Below the pieces are notes generated by a model. The model saw nothing but the letters and a program-made list of their open reading frames with translations, had not been told where the DNA came from and searched no databases. Shown here in pieces: positions 1 to 8,508 of a stretch of DNA of 64,000 nucleotides (positions within the stretch are counted from its first letter, which is position 1; every line of letters starts with the position of its first letter). The DNA comes from Streptomyces caelestis (lineage in GTDB: Bacteria > Actinomycetota > Actinomycetes > Streptomycetales > Streptomycetaceae). Location: assembly GCF_001279005.1 (NCBI RefSeq), contig NZ_LGCN01000001.1, positions 124,001 through 188,000 of the forward strand, in the 5' to 3' direction. A program made the translations under genes and the position numbers.

Positions 1-478
1 CGTCCTGCAGCGCGATCGTCGGCGGCTCCTCCCCGACGAGGTAGAAGACGTAGCGGACGTCGTAGTGGCGGTGGGCCGGTTCCCCTTTGGAGGGGCTGGC
101 GTCGATGTCGTGGATGTCGATGTCGATCGGAGAACCGAGCAGCTGCCGGGTCAGGCACAGGGCGCCCGGTGGGATCCCGGCTTCTTCTGCCACCTCGCGC
201 AGCGCCGCGGCGAGCAGTGTGCGGTCCTGGGGCTCGATGTGGCCGCCGGGGGCGAGCATGAGACCGCCGGTGGCCCGGTGCTGGATGTGCAGGACCCGGC
301 CCTGCCGGTCGATGACGACGGCGCTGCACGTGACGTGCCCGGGCAGCGTCGTCCGGGCGGTTGCGTCGACGGGTCGGCCCAGCGTGGCGAGGAGCTCGGC
401 CAGGGCGTCACGCTCGCCGGGGTGCCGGCCGAGGTATGCCTCGACGATCTTGCGGATCGCGGTGGAGCTGGGTGGCAT
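1..478 (-). CDS. Nudix hydrolase (3' end outside window)
   Basis: The minus-strand frame starting at the ATG at 478 reads MPPSSTAIRKIVEAYLG and is open to the window edge (about 159 residues seen). It carries a Nudix-type box, GGHIEPQDRT...LREVAEEAG, with the REVAEE core intact and one extra residue plus Asp in place of the first Glu. Nudix enzymes cleave nucleoside diphosphates linked to another moiety; the substrate cannot be read from the sequence. A GAGACG stretch lies just upstream of the ATG. The C-terminus is missing only because the window begins here. Confidence 0.85.
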   Translation of the reverse strand, partial: MPPSSTAIRKIVEAYLGRHPGERDALAELLATLGRPVDATARTTLPGHVTCSAVVIDRQGRVLHIQHRATGGLMLAPGGHIEPQDRTLLAAALREVAEEAGIPPGALCLTRQLLGSPIDIDIHDIDASPSKGEPAHRHYDVRYVFYLVGEEPPTIALQD

Positions 479-538
479 GGACGTCGTCTCGCCTTCGATG
501 TCGGGGGAGGGCAGGCGGGGGAAGGAAGCTCCAGTGGT

Positions 539-760
539 TCAGCTCGCCGTTCCGTTGCCGGACGGCTTGGCGCCTCGGGGGCCGGGTGCGCCGCCAGTCG
601 ACGGCGCGATCTCGTACTGGGGGGCCTCGGCGGTGCACACGCCCCGGTACAAGCCGCACTTACGGGAGATCAGGTCCTCGTGGGCCTTGTCGCCGCCTGG
701 TTCGACTGGCGTCCATGCGTTCCCCTCTCGTGGACGTGGCGGTGGCGTCGCCGTGCTCAA
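539..760 (-). CDS. small hypothetical protein
   Basis: A frame of about 73 codons ends 60 bases upstream of the Nudix gene on the same strand. It contains the ordinary-looking stretch GGDKAHEDLISRKCGLYRG followed by a Pro/Gly-rich tail. The third codon positions are GC-rich, as expected for a coding frame here. The start is uncertain: TTG at 760 is used, while a well-placed ribosome site (GAGAGGGGA) at about 735 leads to an ATG in another frame that stops after 18 codons. No family recognised; two Cys residues eight positions apart are the only notable feature. Confidence 0.45.
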   Translation of the reverse strand: MSTATPPPRPREGNAWTPVEPGGDKAHEDLISRKCGLYRGVCTAEAPQYEIAPSTGGAPGPRGAKPSGNGTAS

Positions 761-927
761 CGACGCCGCACGATTTCGAGCACCTGTTCCTTTCGGACGC
801 GTTGCGCACCCTGTAATTCAGCGGTTCTCCGAGGGTGCGCAGTGCATCGACCCTTGCCACGCAAGAGCCTGCGGCTCGGGGGAGGTTGGCCGAAACGCCG
901 ACGTTCGATCGCTGCGGCGGCCAGCTG

Positions 928-1797
928 TTAGCCCGCCCCCGTCCCTGGGGCTTCACCCTGTTCGCCCGTGGTGGACGGCAGGCCCAGGCGCAGCGTCATG
1001 ACCGCGTGGTCGGTCAGTCCCACTTCACGGGCTTCCTGGTGGTAGTCGCAGGCCAGGATGCGCTCGGCGTGGGGTGTGGAGACGAAGAGGTGGTCGAAGC
1101 GGAAGCCGTTGCCGCTGCGTCCGAACCAGGAGTGGGTGACCTCGTCGGGGTGGAGGTGGCGGAAGGCGTCGGTGAGGCCAGCGGCCTGGAAGGAGTCGTA
1201 GAAGTCGTACTCCCAGTCGCCGAACACCTTGTGCGGGGGCTGGTGGCCGCGCTCGATGACGTTGAGGTCCCCGGCCACGATGACGGGCATGTCCGGGAAG
1301 GCGGCGAGCAGCCGTGGCAGGCTCTCGGTGACCGCCTCCTGGAAGGCGCGCTTGGCGACGTTGCGCTGGTCCTTCGGGCCGCGGGAGGGCACGTACAGGC
1401 CCAGCACTCCGATGTCGTAGCCGCCGACGGTAACGCGGGCCGCCGGGGCGCGATGGGGGGTGACGGTGACCGGGCTGGGGACGGTCCGGACGGCACTGGT
1501 GCGGCAGGCGATGACCGTGCGGTAGTCGGGCGTGGACGGCTGGGGGGCGATCACGGCGGCGTACCCGCGCTCGGTGAGAGCGGTGACGAGGGCGTCGCCC
1601 CCCTGGGTGGAGGACACCTCGGTGAAGACGGCGATATCGGCGCCCTCCCGGCCGGCGATCCAAGCGGCCTGGCGGCGGGAGCGGTCCGGGGAGGCGTGCT
1701 GGGCGTTGAACAGCAGCAGCCGCACGGCGTCGGTGGCCGGCTGGTGGGCGGGCTCGTCGATGGCGAGCAGGGACAGCTGCTCGGAGGCGGGGTTCAT
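928..1797 (-). CDS. endonuclease/exonuclease/phosphatase (EEP) family protein
   Basis: A 289-residue protein starting at MNPASEQLSLLAIDEP; its ATG overlaps the TGA of the upstream aldo/keto reductase (ATGA), indicating translational coupling. The EEP metal-dependent fold is seen in order: LLFNAQH near the N-terminus, the catalytic Glu in FTEVSS, VPSRGPKDQRN, the AGDLNV motif, THSWF and a C-terminal LTDHAVMTL (the usual SDH). The family includes exonuclease III and nucleotide or lipid phosphohydrolases. Its position in a run of nucleotide-acting genes is compatible with a nucleotide hydrolase, but DNA repair or cleavage is possible. A longer open frame upstream is out-of-frame reading through the reductase gene. 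Confidence 0.85.
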   Translation of the reverse strand: MNPASEQLSLLAIDEPAHQPATDAVRLLLFNAQHASPDRSRRQAAWIAGREGADIAVFTEVSSTQGGDALVTALTERGYAAVIAPQPSTPDYRTVIACRTSAVRTVPSPVTVTPHRAPAARVTVGGYDIGVLGLYVPSRGPKDQRNVAKRAFQEAVTESLPRLLAAFPDMPVIVAGDLNVIERGHQPPHKVFGDWEYDFYDSFQAAGLTDAFRHLHPDEVTHSWFGRSGNGFRFDHLFVSTPHAERILACDYHQEAREVGLTDHAVMTLRLGLPSTTGEQGEAPGTGAG

Positions 1798-2894
1798 CGG
1801 CCGGCTTCCTTCTCGTCCAGGAAGACCTCGCTGTTGGCGTCCAGGTTCTGCTGGAGGCGGCCGAGGGTGGCGCGGACGAAGGCGAGCTCGTCGTCGGTCA
1901 GCGGGGTGCCGACGGCGGTCAGGTTCGCTTCGACCTGCTCGGGGCGGGTGAAGCCGACGAGGACGGCGGCATTCTCGGCTCGCTGCAGGCACACCTGGAG
2001 GGCGACGCGGGTCAGCGCGGCCGGGCTGTCGCCGAAGCGCTCGCGGAGAGGCCGTAGGCCGTCGGAGATGATCCGCAGTGCCTCGGGGGTGAACCAGGCC
2101 TTGCGCAGCCGGTGGTCGCCGGTAGCGAAGACGGGCGGGTGGTCGGGGTCGTACTTGCCGGTGAGCAGGCCTTGGGCCAACGGTTTGTTGATCAGCACGC
2201 TGGCGCCGAGGGAGGCGGCGAGGGCGAAGATGTCCGGCCGGCCGGCGGCGGGCGGCGGGGTCAGGGCGTTGAAGCGGGCCGCGAGGTAGTCGGGGCGGAT
2301 CTGCTCGGCGAGGTGGGCGAACCGGGCGTACTTGTCGCCGCGCTGGTCCTTGGCGACGGTGACCCGTTCGGTGGCGTGGCGGTGGGGGCCGCGCATCCCG
2401 ACGGCGGTGACCAGGCCCTGGCGCTGGAAGTCGCGCATCTGGGCGACGGCCTCCTCCAGGTAGCGGTCGTCGGGCCCGAAGTCGGCGTTGTGGAAGAAGT
2501 AGATGTCCAGACGGTCGGTGCGCAGGTTCTCCAGGCTCGTCTCGAGCTGGCGGCGCATGGCCGAGGGGAGGTAGGCGTGCCGGGCGGTGCCGCGGTGGTA
2601 GCCGACCTTGGAGGACAGCACCACGGTGTCGCGGGGGACGGTGGCGGTGAAGTCGCCGATGATCCGCTCGGAGTGCCCGTGCCCGTACACGTCGGCGGTG
2701 TCGATGAGGTTCGCGCCGAGCTCGTAGGCCCTCTCCAGGCCGCCGCGGGAGGCGGCGTCGTCGGCCGTGCCCCAGCCCATCGGCAGCCCGAGGTTGTTGT
2801 CGGCGCCGCCCACGGCCCAGGCACCGATCCCGATCGGATGAACGGACAAGCCGCGGGCGAGTGTGCGGCGCGCGGGGGAAGTCGGAGCACTCAC
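1794..2894 (-). CDS. aldo/keto reductase
   Basis: A 366-residue AKR-type (TIM-barrel, NADPH-dependent) oxidoreductase. The catalytic tetrad is visible: Asp65 and Tyr70 in DTADVYGHG, Lys96 in LSSKVG and His135 in YFFHNADF. The GTG start at 2894 has an AAGAGG ribosome site eight bases upstream. A second reductase at 27864-28937 is clearly related and shares the layout of the barrel. Substrate unknown; a sugar or polyol carbonyl is plausible. It is the first gene of a minus-strand pair with the EEP gene and is divergent from the nucleotidyltransferase at 2957. Confidence 0.9.
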   Translation of the reverse strand: MSAPTSPARRTLARGLSVHPIGIGAWAVGGADNNLGLPMGWGTADDAASRGGLERAYELGANLIDTADVYGHGHSERIIGDFTATVPRDTVVLSSKVGYHRGTARHAYLPSAMRRQLETSLENLRTDRLDIYFFHNADFGPDDRYLEEAVAQMRDFQRQGLVTAVGMRGPHRHATERVTVAKDQRGDKYARFAHLAEQIRPDYLAARFNALTPPPAAGRPDIFALAASLGASVLINKPLAQGLLTGKYDPDHPPVFATGDHRLRKAWFTPEALRIISDGLRPLRERFGDSPAALTRVALQVCLQRAENAAVLVGFTRPEQVEANLTAVGTPLTDDELAFVRATLGRLQQNLDANSEVFLDEKEAGR

Positions 2895-2956
2895 AGAAAG
2901 TACCTCTTACCTCTCAATTAGTAGCAAACACTGATGAATCATGTGCGGGAGTGAGT
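2895..2956. promoter_or_regulatory. divergent promoter region with tandem AGAGGTA
   Basis: This 62-base spacer separates the minus-strand reductase from the plus-strand nucleotidyltransferase. It is markedly AT-richer than its surroundings. On the minus strand it holds two directly abutting AGAGGTA heptamers, the second of which probably serves as the reductase ribosome site. On the plus strand GGGAGTGAG precedes the ATG at 2957. It must contain both promoters, or they overlap; no clear consensus -35/-10 pair was identified. Confidence 0.5.
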
Positions 2957-3589
2957 ATGGTGCCTCGCGTGACGACACAACCTCCCTTCACCGAACTTGA
3001 CTTGAACGCGATCACTGAGCGGCGCTGGGTCGACCGCGGCGACTTCACCGACGCCGAGTTCGACCGCGCCCGCGCCTTCTACGAGGAGATGCGCGTCCAC
3101 GACGACCGCCTGGAGCGGGTGCGCGCCGATGCGGCCGCGCTGATCAGCGAGTGGACCGGGCACAAGCCGCGCGATGTCGGCTCCTTCGGCACCCGGCTGA
3201 ACCTGGAGAGCTCCGACCTGGACCTGGGCATCGGCTACCCGGTCGAGGACCGCGACCGCCTGCGGGAGGTCCTGGCGCCCCACACCACGTTCCTGGGCGA
3301 GCGCAAGACCCGCTTCTCCACCTCGCGGCTGGTGTTCTCCTTCACCCTGGAGAGCGTCGAGATCGATCTGAGCGCGCTGACGGTTGAGGACTACGCCGTG
3401 GCCTGCCGGATGCTCGACCAGATCGACACGACCATGACGCTGGACGAGCGCATCGCGCACACCTGGGTCAAGCACCTGCTGCGCAGCTCGGACCGCACCG
3501 ACGAGTACGCGGCCTGGAAGCTGACGACGTACGCCCGCTTCTGCCCGGAGTTCAACTGGGTGCCGATCCCGGAGAAGACCGGCGCCTGA
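2957..3589 (+). CDS. polymerase-beta-type nucleotidyltransferase
   Basis: A protein of 210 residues starting at the ATG at 2957, chosen because GGGAGTGAG lies just upstream; an open frame continues further upstream but without support. It shows the nucleotidyltransferase signature GSFGTRLNLESSDLDLGI (Gly75-Ser76, Asp87, Asp89) and the third metal-binding Asp (Asp137) in VEIDLSAL. The fold transfers a nucleotide to a protein, small molecule or RNA end. Short size and lack of an obvious second domain exclude a CCA-adding enzyme. It is the only plus-strand gene in this arm and ends convergent with the radical SAM gene. Confidence 0.85.
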   Translation: MVPRVTTQPPFTELDLNAITERRWVDRGDFTDAEFDRARAFYEEMRVHDDRLERVRADAAALISEWTGHKPRDVGSFGTRLNLESSDLDLGIGYPVEDRDRLREVLAPHTTFLGERKTRFSTSRLVFSFTLESVEIDLSALTVEDYAVACRMLDQIDTTMTLDERIAHTWVKHLLRSSDRTDEYAAWKLTTYARFCPEFNWVPIPEKTGA

Positions 3590-3593
3590 GCAC

Positions 3594-3610
3594 GGGGCGC
3601 CGGGCGCCCC
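3594..3610. terminator. GC hairpin between convergent genes
   Basis: GGGGCGC, a CGG loop and GCGCCCC form a perfect 7-bp stem directly after the nucleotidyltransferase stop codon and before the end of the convergent radical SAM gene. No U-tract follows, as is common for actinobacterial terminators. Confidence 0.55.
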
Positions 3611-3653
3611 GACCGCAACGCGGTGACGGGACGCCCGGGCCCTGGCCGGACGC

Positions 3654-5630
3654 TCACGCACAGGACTCGCCCGCGTTGATCAGCTCCCAGCTCGTCGCCG
3701 CCGCCCACCGGCCGTGCTCCCGGGCGATAGTGGCCGCGTGCTCACCGGACAGGTGCCGGCCGACCTCCGCCACGGTGACGGCCATCCGGTCACGGAGCAT
3801 CCCGGCCCGAGCCTCCAGCGCCGTCTCGATGCGCGCGGACAGGGCCGCCTCCTGCTCGGGCCGCTCGAGGTCGTACTGCTCGATGGCGTCGATCACGTCA
3901 CCGAGGACGTCGTAGGCGGCGTCCTTCAGCACCACGCGCGCCTGCCGGACGGCGTGCCTGGGCGGGCCGTCGAGGACCTTCTCCAGGCTCTTAAAGGTGT
4001 AGTCGAGGGCGAAGTGGCGGTCCACCCACCGCTGCGCCCAGCCGCTGGCGACGCCGATGCGCCAGTCCCGGTAGCGGCAGGCGACCCGGCCCATGAGCGG
4101 CTCCGGCTGCCCGGTGAGCCCTTCGGCACTCGCCTGCCGGGTGTAGGCGGCGCCGATCAGGCACTCCATGCTGACGAGCATGTAGCTGATCCCGGTGTGC
4201 AGCGGCCGGCCGGTGGTGTGCGCGGCCACCCACTCCTCGTCGCGTACGCCGCGGACGATCTGGCGCGGCGCCAGGCCGGGCTGGGGGCGCAGCAGCAGAT
4301 CGGTGCGCCCCTGGAAGGCGTGGGTGGCCTTCAGCTCGTCCAGGCTCATGAGCGGGTCGAAGGTGATGTACGTGTAGCGGGTGGGGACGTCGAGCGCGGA
4401 CAGGGTCCGGATCGCCAGGGCGTTCTGCTCGGCGGTCGTCTCCTTGTTGAAGCGGGTCAGGATCGAGTCGACGCCCGACTCCACGCCGAACAGCATCCGC
4501 CGAAGGCCCAGGTCGACCAGGGTGCGCCACATGCGGGCCCGTTCGACATGCCACGCCTCGTCCTGGTCGGTACGCACGGTCTGGTCGATGCGGCAGCTGG
4601 ACTCCCAGGCGAACCCGGCCTCGTGCAGGGTGCGCGCGAGCTCCAGGACCCGGCTGACGGCGTCGTCGCCGCCGCCGATGATCTCCTCGTCGACCAGGTA
4701 GAGGGTGCGGGAGATACCCGGGTGGCGGTCGAAGACCTGGCCCAGTTCGTCGAGGATCCACGGAAGTTGCCCGGGGGCGGCGCCCGCCCACAGCCCCTTG
4801 TGGCCACGCGGGCAGAAGGAGCAGGTGTTGGTGCAGCCGCGGCTGGTCTCGAGCTGGGCCACACCGTGGTGGGCGAAGGTGGCCGGCAGCAGGTCGAGCT
4901 CGGGCAGGATGTCGCTGGCGGTGTCGCGGGCGACGGGCTTGGCGGTGCGGCGCCGGCCGATGGCCATGCCGCCGCCGCGGGCGGCACCGGTGTAGCCGAT
5001 GCCGGGTATCTCCTGGCGCGGGATGTCGCCGTGCCAGTGGGCCAGGACACCCTCGATGGTGGCCTCGCCGCCGCCGCGGGCGACGAGCAGGTCGGGGTAG
5101 CGCTCCAGCAGCAGCCGTTCGTTGCGGGCGGTGAGGCTTCCGCCGGCCACCACCAGCGGCGGTGCGGGCAGGGCGAAGGCCGCATCCAGGAGCTGGAGCA
5201 TCAGGTCGTGCTGGCCGAACGTCGCCGAGATGCCGACGATGTCCGGCGCCTGGGTGGAGAGCTGCTTGAGCAGGTCCTCCAGCGTGACACCTAACTGCAT
5301 GTCGGACAGGGCGACCGTGCCCACCAGCGTGGAGCGGGCCGCGCGGGCCACGTCGCTGATACCGAGAGGGAAGCGCGGCAGCGGAAAGAACTCCGGGTGG
5401 TACAGGGCCATCAGGTGCACGTCCGGCCGGGTCAGCCGGTAAACGGCGGTCTCGGTCAGCTCGGCGTGCGACAGCCAGGAGTCCGGCATGTCCAGCCGGA
5501 TGTGCCCCTCGCTCCACCGCGGCCAGTGGCGGGAGACGTGCTCGGCGCCGGCCAGGTCGGCCGCGACCCACCCGCCGTTCGGGCGTTCCAGGAGCAGCAG
5601 GCGCCGGTCCAGGGTGCCGCTTACCCTCAC
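3654..5630 (-). CDS. radical SAM protein with B12-binding-like domain (5' end possibly frameshifted)
   Basis: The frame from the GTG at 5630 gives 658 residues. A Rossmann-like segment (APDIVGISATFGQHD ... VVAGGSLTARNERLLL) resembles the cobalamin-binding domain of B12-dependent radical SAM proteins, although no DxHxxG is seen. It is followed by the radical SAM cluster motif CTNTCSFC (CX3CX2C), then a long C-terminal region without a recognised domain. The frame stays convincingly coding upstream of 5630 (RLAPLLTSPNDLRARLEAHL) but has no start codon there. A good N-terminus, MADTTTAALDRLDLAV, begins at the ATG at 5803 in another frame; the two would join if the G6 tract at 5696-5701 had one more base. 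The reaction is unknown (methyl transfer or rearrangement are typical). Confidence 0.8.
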   Translation of the reverse strand: MRVSGTLDRRLLLLERPNGGWVAADLAGAEHVSRHWPRWSEGHIRLDMPDSWLSHAELTETAVYRLTRPDVHLMALYHPEFFPLPRFPLGISDVARAARSTLVGTVALSDMQLGVTLEDLLKQLSTQAPDIVGISATFGQHDLMLQLLDAAFALPAPPLVVAGGSLTARNERLLLERYPDLLVARGGGEATIEGVLAHWHGDIPRQEIPGIGYTGAARGGGMAIGRRRTAKPVARDTASDILPELDLLPATFAHHGVAQLETSRGCTNTCSFCPRGHKGLWAGAAPGQLPWILDELGQVFDRHPGISRTLYLVDEEIIGGGDDAVSRVLELARTLHEAGFAWESSCRIDQTVRTDQDEAWHVERARMWRTLVDLGLRRMLFGVESGVDSILTRFNKETTAEQNALAIRTLSALDVPTRYTYITFDPLMSLDELKATHAFQGRTDLLLRPQPGLAPRQIVRGVRDEEWVAAHTTGRPLHTGISYMLVSMECLIGAAYTRQASAEGLTGQPEPLMGRVACRYRDWRIGVASGWAQRWVDRHFALDYTFKSLEKVLDGPPRHAVRQARVVLKDAAYDVLGDVIDAIEQYDLERPEQEAALSARIETALEARAGMLRDRMAVTVAEVGRHLSGEHAATIAREHGRWAAATSWELINAGESCA

Positions 5631-5890
5631 CCGCCCCGGCGCGCCCTCCAGGTGGGCCTCCAGGCGGGCCCGCAGGTCGTTGGGTGAAGTGAGCAGGGGG
5701 GCGAGGCGGCCCGGTCGGTATCGGTCAGCGGGCGGCTGGCGGGGTGTGCGGTGGTGACGGCGAGGTCCAGCCGGTCCAGTGCCGCAGTGGTGGTGTCGGC
5801 CATGTGGAAGGGGCCTTTTGGGCAGGGCCTACCGGCCCCCGGGGTGTGCAGGCGGTCCCCGGGGGAGGGCGGGCGGTGTTCGGGAGGAGG

Positions 5891-6556
5891 TCAGGTGGTG
5901 GACGGCTCCGGTGCGGTGGTGTGGCCGGCGGCTTGAATCCGGCACCAGGCGGCCAGGTCGGCCGGGGTGTCCAGCAGCCGGGCAGGTTCGGCGCGGGTGA
6001 GGTCTTCACGGCTCGCGTAGCCGTAGGCGACGGCGATCGCGGTCAGCCCGGCGGCGTGGGCGTGCCGGACATCGCTGCCGGTGTCGCCGACGTACGCGCT
6101 CGCGCCCCACCGGGTGCGCAGGTCGCGGAGTTTGTCGGTCTTGCTGCCCGGTTCGTCGCGGGAGAGCAGGATCCGGGGCATCGCCTCCGGGGTGAGGGTG
6201 CGGGCGAGCAGGGTGCGGACGGTGGTGTGGTGGCTTCCGGTGACCACCGCGTACCCGGGCCCGGCGGCCAGGCCGACCAGCGAGTGGGTCAACTCGGGGA
6301 TGACGCCGTGCGGTTCATCGGCGGCGGCCTGGGCGGTCAGCTCGGCGTGCCGCTTCCAGAACCGCTCGGCGATCTCGAAGTCGATCCAGCGGGTCAGCGA
6401 AGCGCTCAGCACGCCCTGGTAGATGACCGGCAGGTCGCAGGGCCCGGCCAGGTCAGGCAGCGCCCACAGCTCCATCTCCTTGCGGGCGTCCTGGTAGCAG
6501 CGCCAGGCCCGGGCGCGGGAGTCGTGCAGGACACCGTCGAAGTCGAACACCAGCAT
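5891..6556 (-). CDS. HAD-family hydrolase
   Basis: A 221-residue haloacid-dehalogenase-type phosphatase beginning MLVFDFDGVLHDS (motif I, nucleophile Asp in FDFDGV). Motif II is VVTGSHHTT, and motif IV is AYVGDTGSDVRHAHAAG; Lys in SKTDKLRDL may serve motif III. This is the phosphoglycolate phosphatase/beta-phosphoglucomutase type. The start codon overlaps the stop of the upstream phosphoribosyltransferase-like gene by one base (TGATG), so the two proteins are probably made together. That would fit removal of a phosphate from a sugar or nucleotide intermediate. Confidence 0.88.
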   Translation of the reverse strand: MLVFDFDGVLHDSRARAWRCYQDARKEMELWALPDLAGPCDLPVIYQGVLSASLTRWIDFEIAERFWKRHAELTAQAAADEPHGVIPELTHSLVGLAAGPGYAVVTGSHHTTVRTLLARTLTPEAMPRILLSRDEPGSKTDKLRDLRTRWGASAYVGDTGSDVRHAHAAGLTAIAVAYGYASREDLTRAEPARLLDTPADLAAWCRIQAAGHTTAPEPSTT

Positions 6557-8508
6557 CAGCTCACCTCGCCCAGCGCCACGACCGGTACACCGCACCAGGC
6601 CAGCAGTCCGGGGCAGGGCAGCAGCCGGGCGAGGTCCTCCAGCGCGGCCCGGTCCCAGGCCGACGGCGCCTGGAGCGGGGCGAGCAGCAGCACGTCGCCT
6701 TCGCGCACGGCCTGGGCGCGGCCCTCGGCCCAGCGGGCGACGGCCTTCAGCGCCATCTGCGTCTCCTCGCCCGTCGGGCCGGGGCCGATCGGGCGGGTGG
6801 CGGTGCCGCCGAACGGCAATCGGGGCTGTACCAGAGCCCCGGGCGGATCCTGCCACCGGTGTACGACGCCAGGCACGGCCGTCTCCGGGCCTCCGACCAG
6901 GTCACTCAGGACGGGCTGCAGGGCCTCAGCGGCCTGGGACATGCCGCGCTGAAGCCGGTACGCCTCCACGGCGGTCTCGGCCGCTCGCTGCGGGTTGTAG
7001 GTGCGCGGCAGTTGCGCGCCCCGTGCCGTCCCGTAGCACAGCAGTGCTACGGCGAGCGGCGCGTACCAGGGCCTGGTGTTGGGCAGGCGGCGGGCGAGAT
7101 GGTCGGCGATGGTGTCCAGGTTGCTGCCGAACGCGACGGAGAGCGCGGCCAGATCGAGCAGCGGGGTGAGCAGCTCGTTGTCGCGACGGTAGGCGTGGGC
7201 GAGGTGCCCGGTTTTGCGCAGGCGTCCGGCGCCGTCGAGGAACCACTTCTCCGCCTCGCACCGATTGTCCGGCAGCGACGGGGCCAGCGCGGACAGCAGT
7301 TGCAGCATCCGCGCGGCGCCCGTCGCCACCGCGGTGTCGTCCGTTCCGGTCAGGGCCCGGGCCACCGTCTGCAGGACCTCGGGCATGGGCCCGCCGGGTA
7401 CTGGGGATTCCACCGGGAGCTGCCGGGCGCGGTCGAGGACGTAGTCCATCGCCTCCTCCAGCTTCCCGGGCGGCGGCTGGGGGCTGAGGGGAGCGGTGGT
7501 GACGAGGTCCTCGCTGACCACCAGCGCGGGCGCCACGGCGAGCGTGGCCGGGACCACGGAGCTGCGCACCAAGGTGGCCGCGGCCCGGGCGGCGTCGCCG
7601 AAGATCCCGGGCGGCACCCATCCGGCGACCGCGTGTCGAATGCCCGCAGAGGTGGCCAGCCGGACAGCGGCCCGGGCCGGGGAGCGACGCCGCACGCCCG
7701 GCCACGGGGTCAGGGCGGAGTTCTCCCGCCCGGGCACGAGCCCGTCCACCGCCGGCGCCGGCCCGGCGTCCTGCCAGCGGGCGTGCGCGTCCAGGTAGGG
7801 GGACAGGGCGTCCGGCTGAAGGCGGCGGGTGGACTGCCACCGCTCGCGCGGCAGCACGGTGACCGCGATCCCCTCCTGGCGCAGTCCCTGCACGTCGGCG
7901 GCGTCGAAGACGGGCACCAGCACCTCGCCCCCGGCCGGCCCCGGAATGTCCCGAGCGAGGGAGAGCAGGGTGCGGCCGGTCAGCGGCGGGTCGTCCACGA
8001 GCAGCACCCGCCGGTCCCGGACATCCAGGTCCTCGCCGGGCCGCACGCTCGTCACCCGCACATCCACGCCCGCAGCCTCCAGCCGGGTGGCGACCAACGG
8101 CGCCAGATACGCCCCGCCGGTGCGCACCCCCGCGACGAGAACCGGCCCGGCGTCCTGCCGGGCCCCCAGCCACACTTCGGCCAGGGCGAGGACGTCCTGC
8201 CACTCCACGCCCTGAACAGCCAGGGACGCCGGCAGACGCACGAGGGAAGCGTCCCTGGTCAGCCAGTCGGGGATGCGGTCGGACTCGGGCGCGATGAGGA
8301 TGTCCTCGCCGGCCGCGAGCCGCCGGGCGGCACGGAACGTCATGTCCCGCAGCACCCGGGCCCCCAGCGTGCCGGTGTCGCAGCAGCGGATCCACAGCGC
8401 GGCAAGCGACTCGTAGCAGCGCAGCGCCTCCATCGGCTGCCCCGCCCGGGCCTCAAGGGACCGGGCGAGGTGGGCGATGGTCAGCGGCCGGATGGCTCCG
8501 CTGGTCAT
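6556..8508 (-). CDS. large phosphoribosyltransferase-like protein
   Basis: A 650-residue protein. Residues about 115-235 look like a type I phosphoribosyltransferase: AGVRTGGAYLAPLVATRLE corresponds to the first loop, and VLLVDDPPLTGRTLLSL to the PRPP-binding loop (usual form VDDxxxTGxT). The N-terminal 100 residues and the roughly 400 C-terminal residues, helical and Ala/Pro-rich, belong to no family I recognise. It is translationally coupled to the HAD gene downstream and to the methyltransferase gene upstream. It is far longer than ordinary phosphoribosyltransferases (180-230 residues). The fused parts may hold a second activity. Confidence 0.75.
   Translation of the reverse strand: MTSGAIRPLTIAHLARSLEARAGQPMEALRCYESLAALWIRCCDTGTLGARVLRDMTFRAARRLAAGEDILIAPESDRIPDWLTRDASLVRLPASLAVQGVEWQDVLALAEVWLGARQDAGPVLVAGVRTGGAYLAPLVATRLEAAGVDVRVTSVRPGEDLDVRDRRVLLVDDPPLTGRTLLSLARDIPGPAGGEVLVPVFDAADVQGLRQEGIAVTVLPRERWQSTRRLQPDALSPYLDAHARWQDAGPAPAVDGLVPGRENSALTPWPGVRRRSPARAAVRLATSAGIRHAVAGWVPPGIFGDAARAAATLVRSSVVPATLAVAPALVVSEDLVTTAPLSPQPPPGKLEEAMDYVLDRARQLPVESPVPGGPMPEVLQTVARALTGTDDTAVATGAARMLQLLSALAPSLPDNRCEAEKWFLDGAGRLRKTGHLAHAYRRDNELLTPLLDLAALSVAFGSNLDTIADHLARRLPNTRPWYAPLAVALLCYGTARGAQLPRTYNPQRAAETAVEAYRLQRGMSQAAEALQPVLSDLVGGPETAVPGVVHRWQDPPGALVQPRLPFGGTATRPIGPGPTGEETQMALKAVARWAEGRAQAVREGDVLLLAPLQAPSAWDRAALEDLARLLPCPGLLAWCGVPVVALGEVS

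Noticed and set aside
835..2289. Plus-strand open frame of nearly 500 codons
   Set aside because: Antisense to the EEP and aldo/keto reductase genes; low-complexity translation typical of GC-rich shadows.
2957..3589. CBASS-type or MNT/HEPN defence nucleotidyltransferase
   Set aside because: No HEPN partner, effector or ubiquitin-like accessory genes are adjacent, and the gene stands alone between two metabolic genes.
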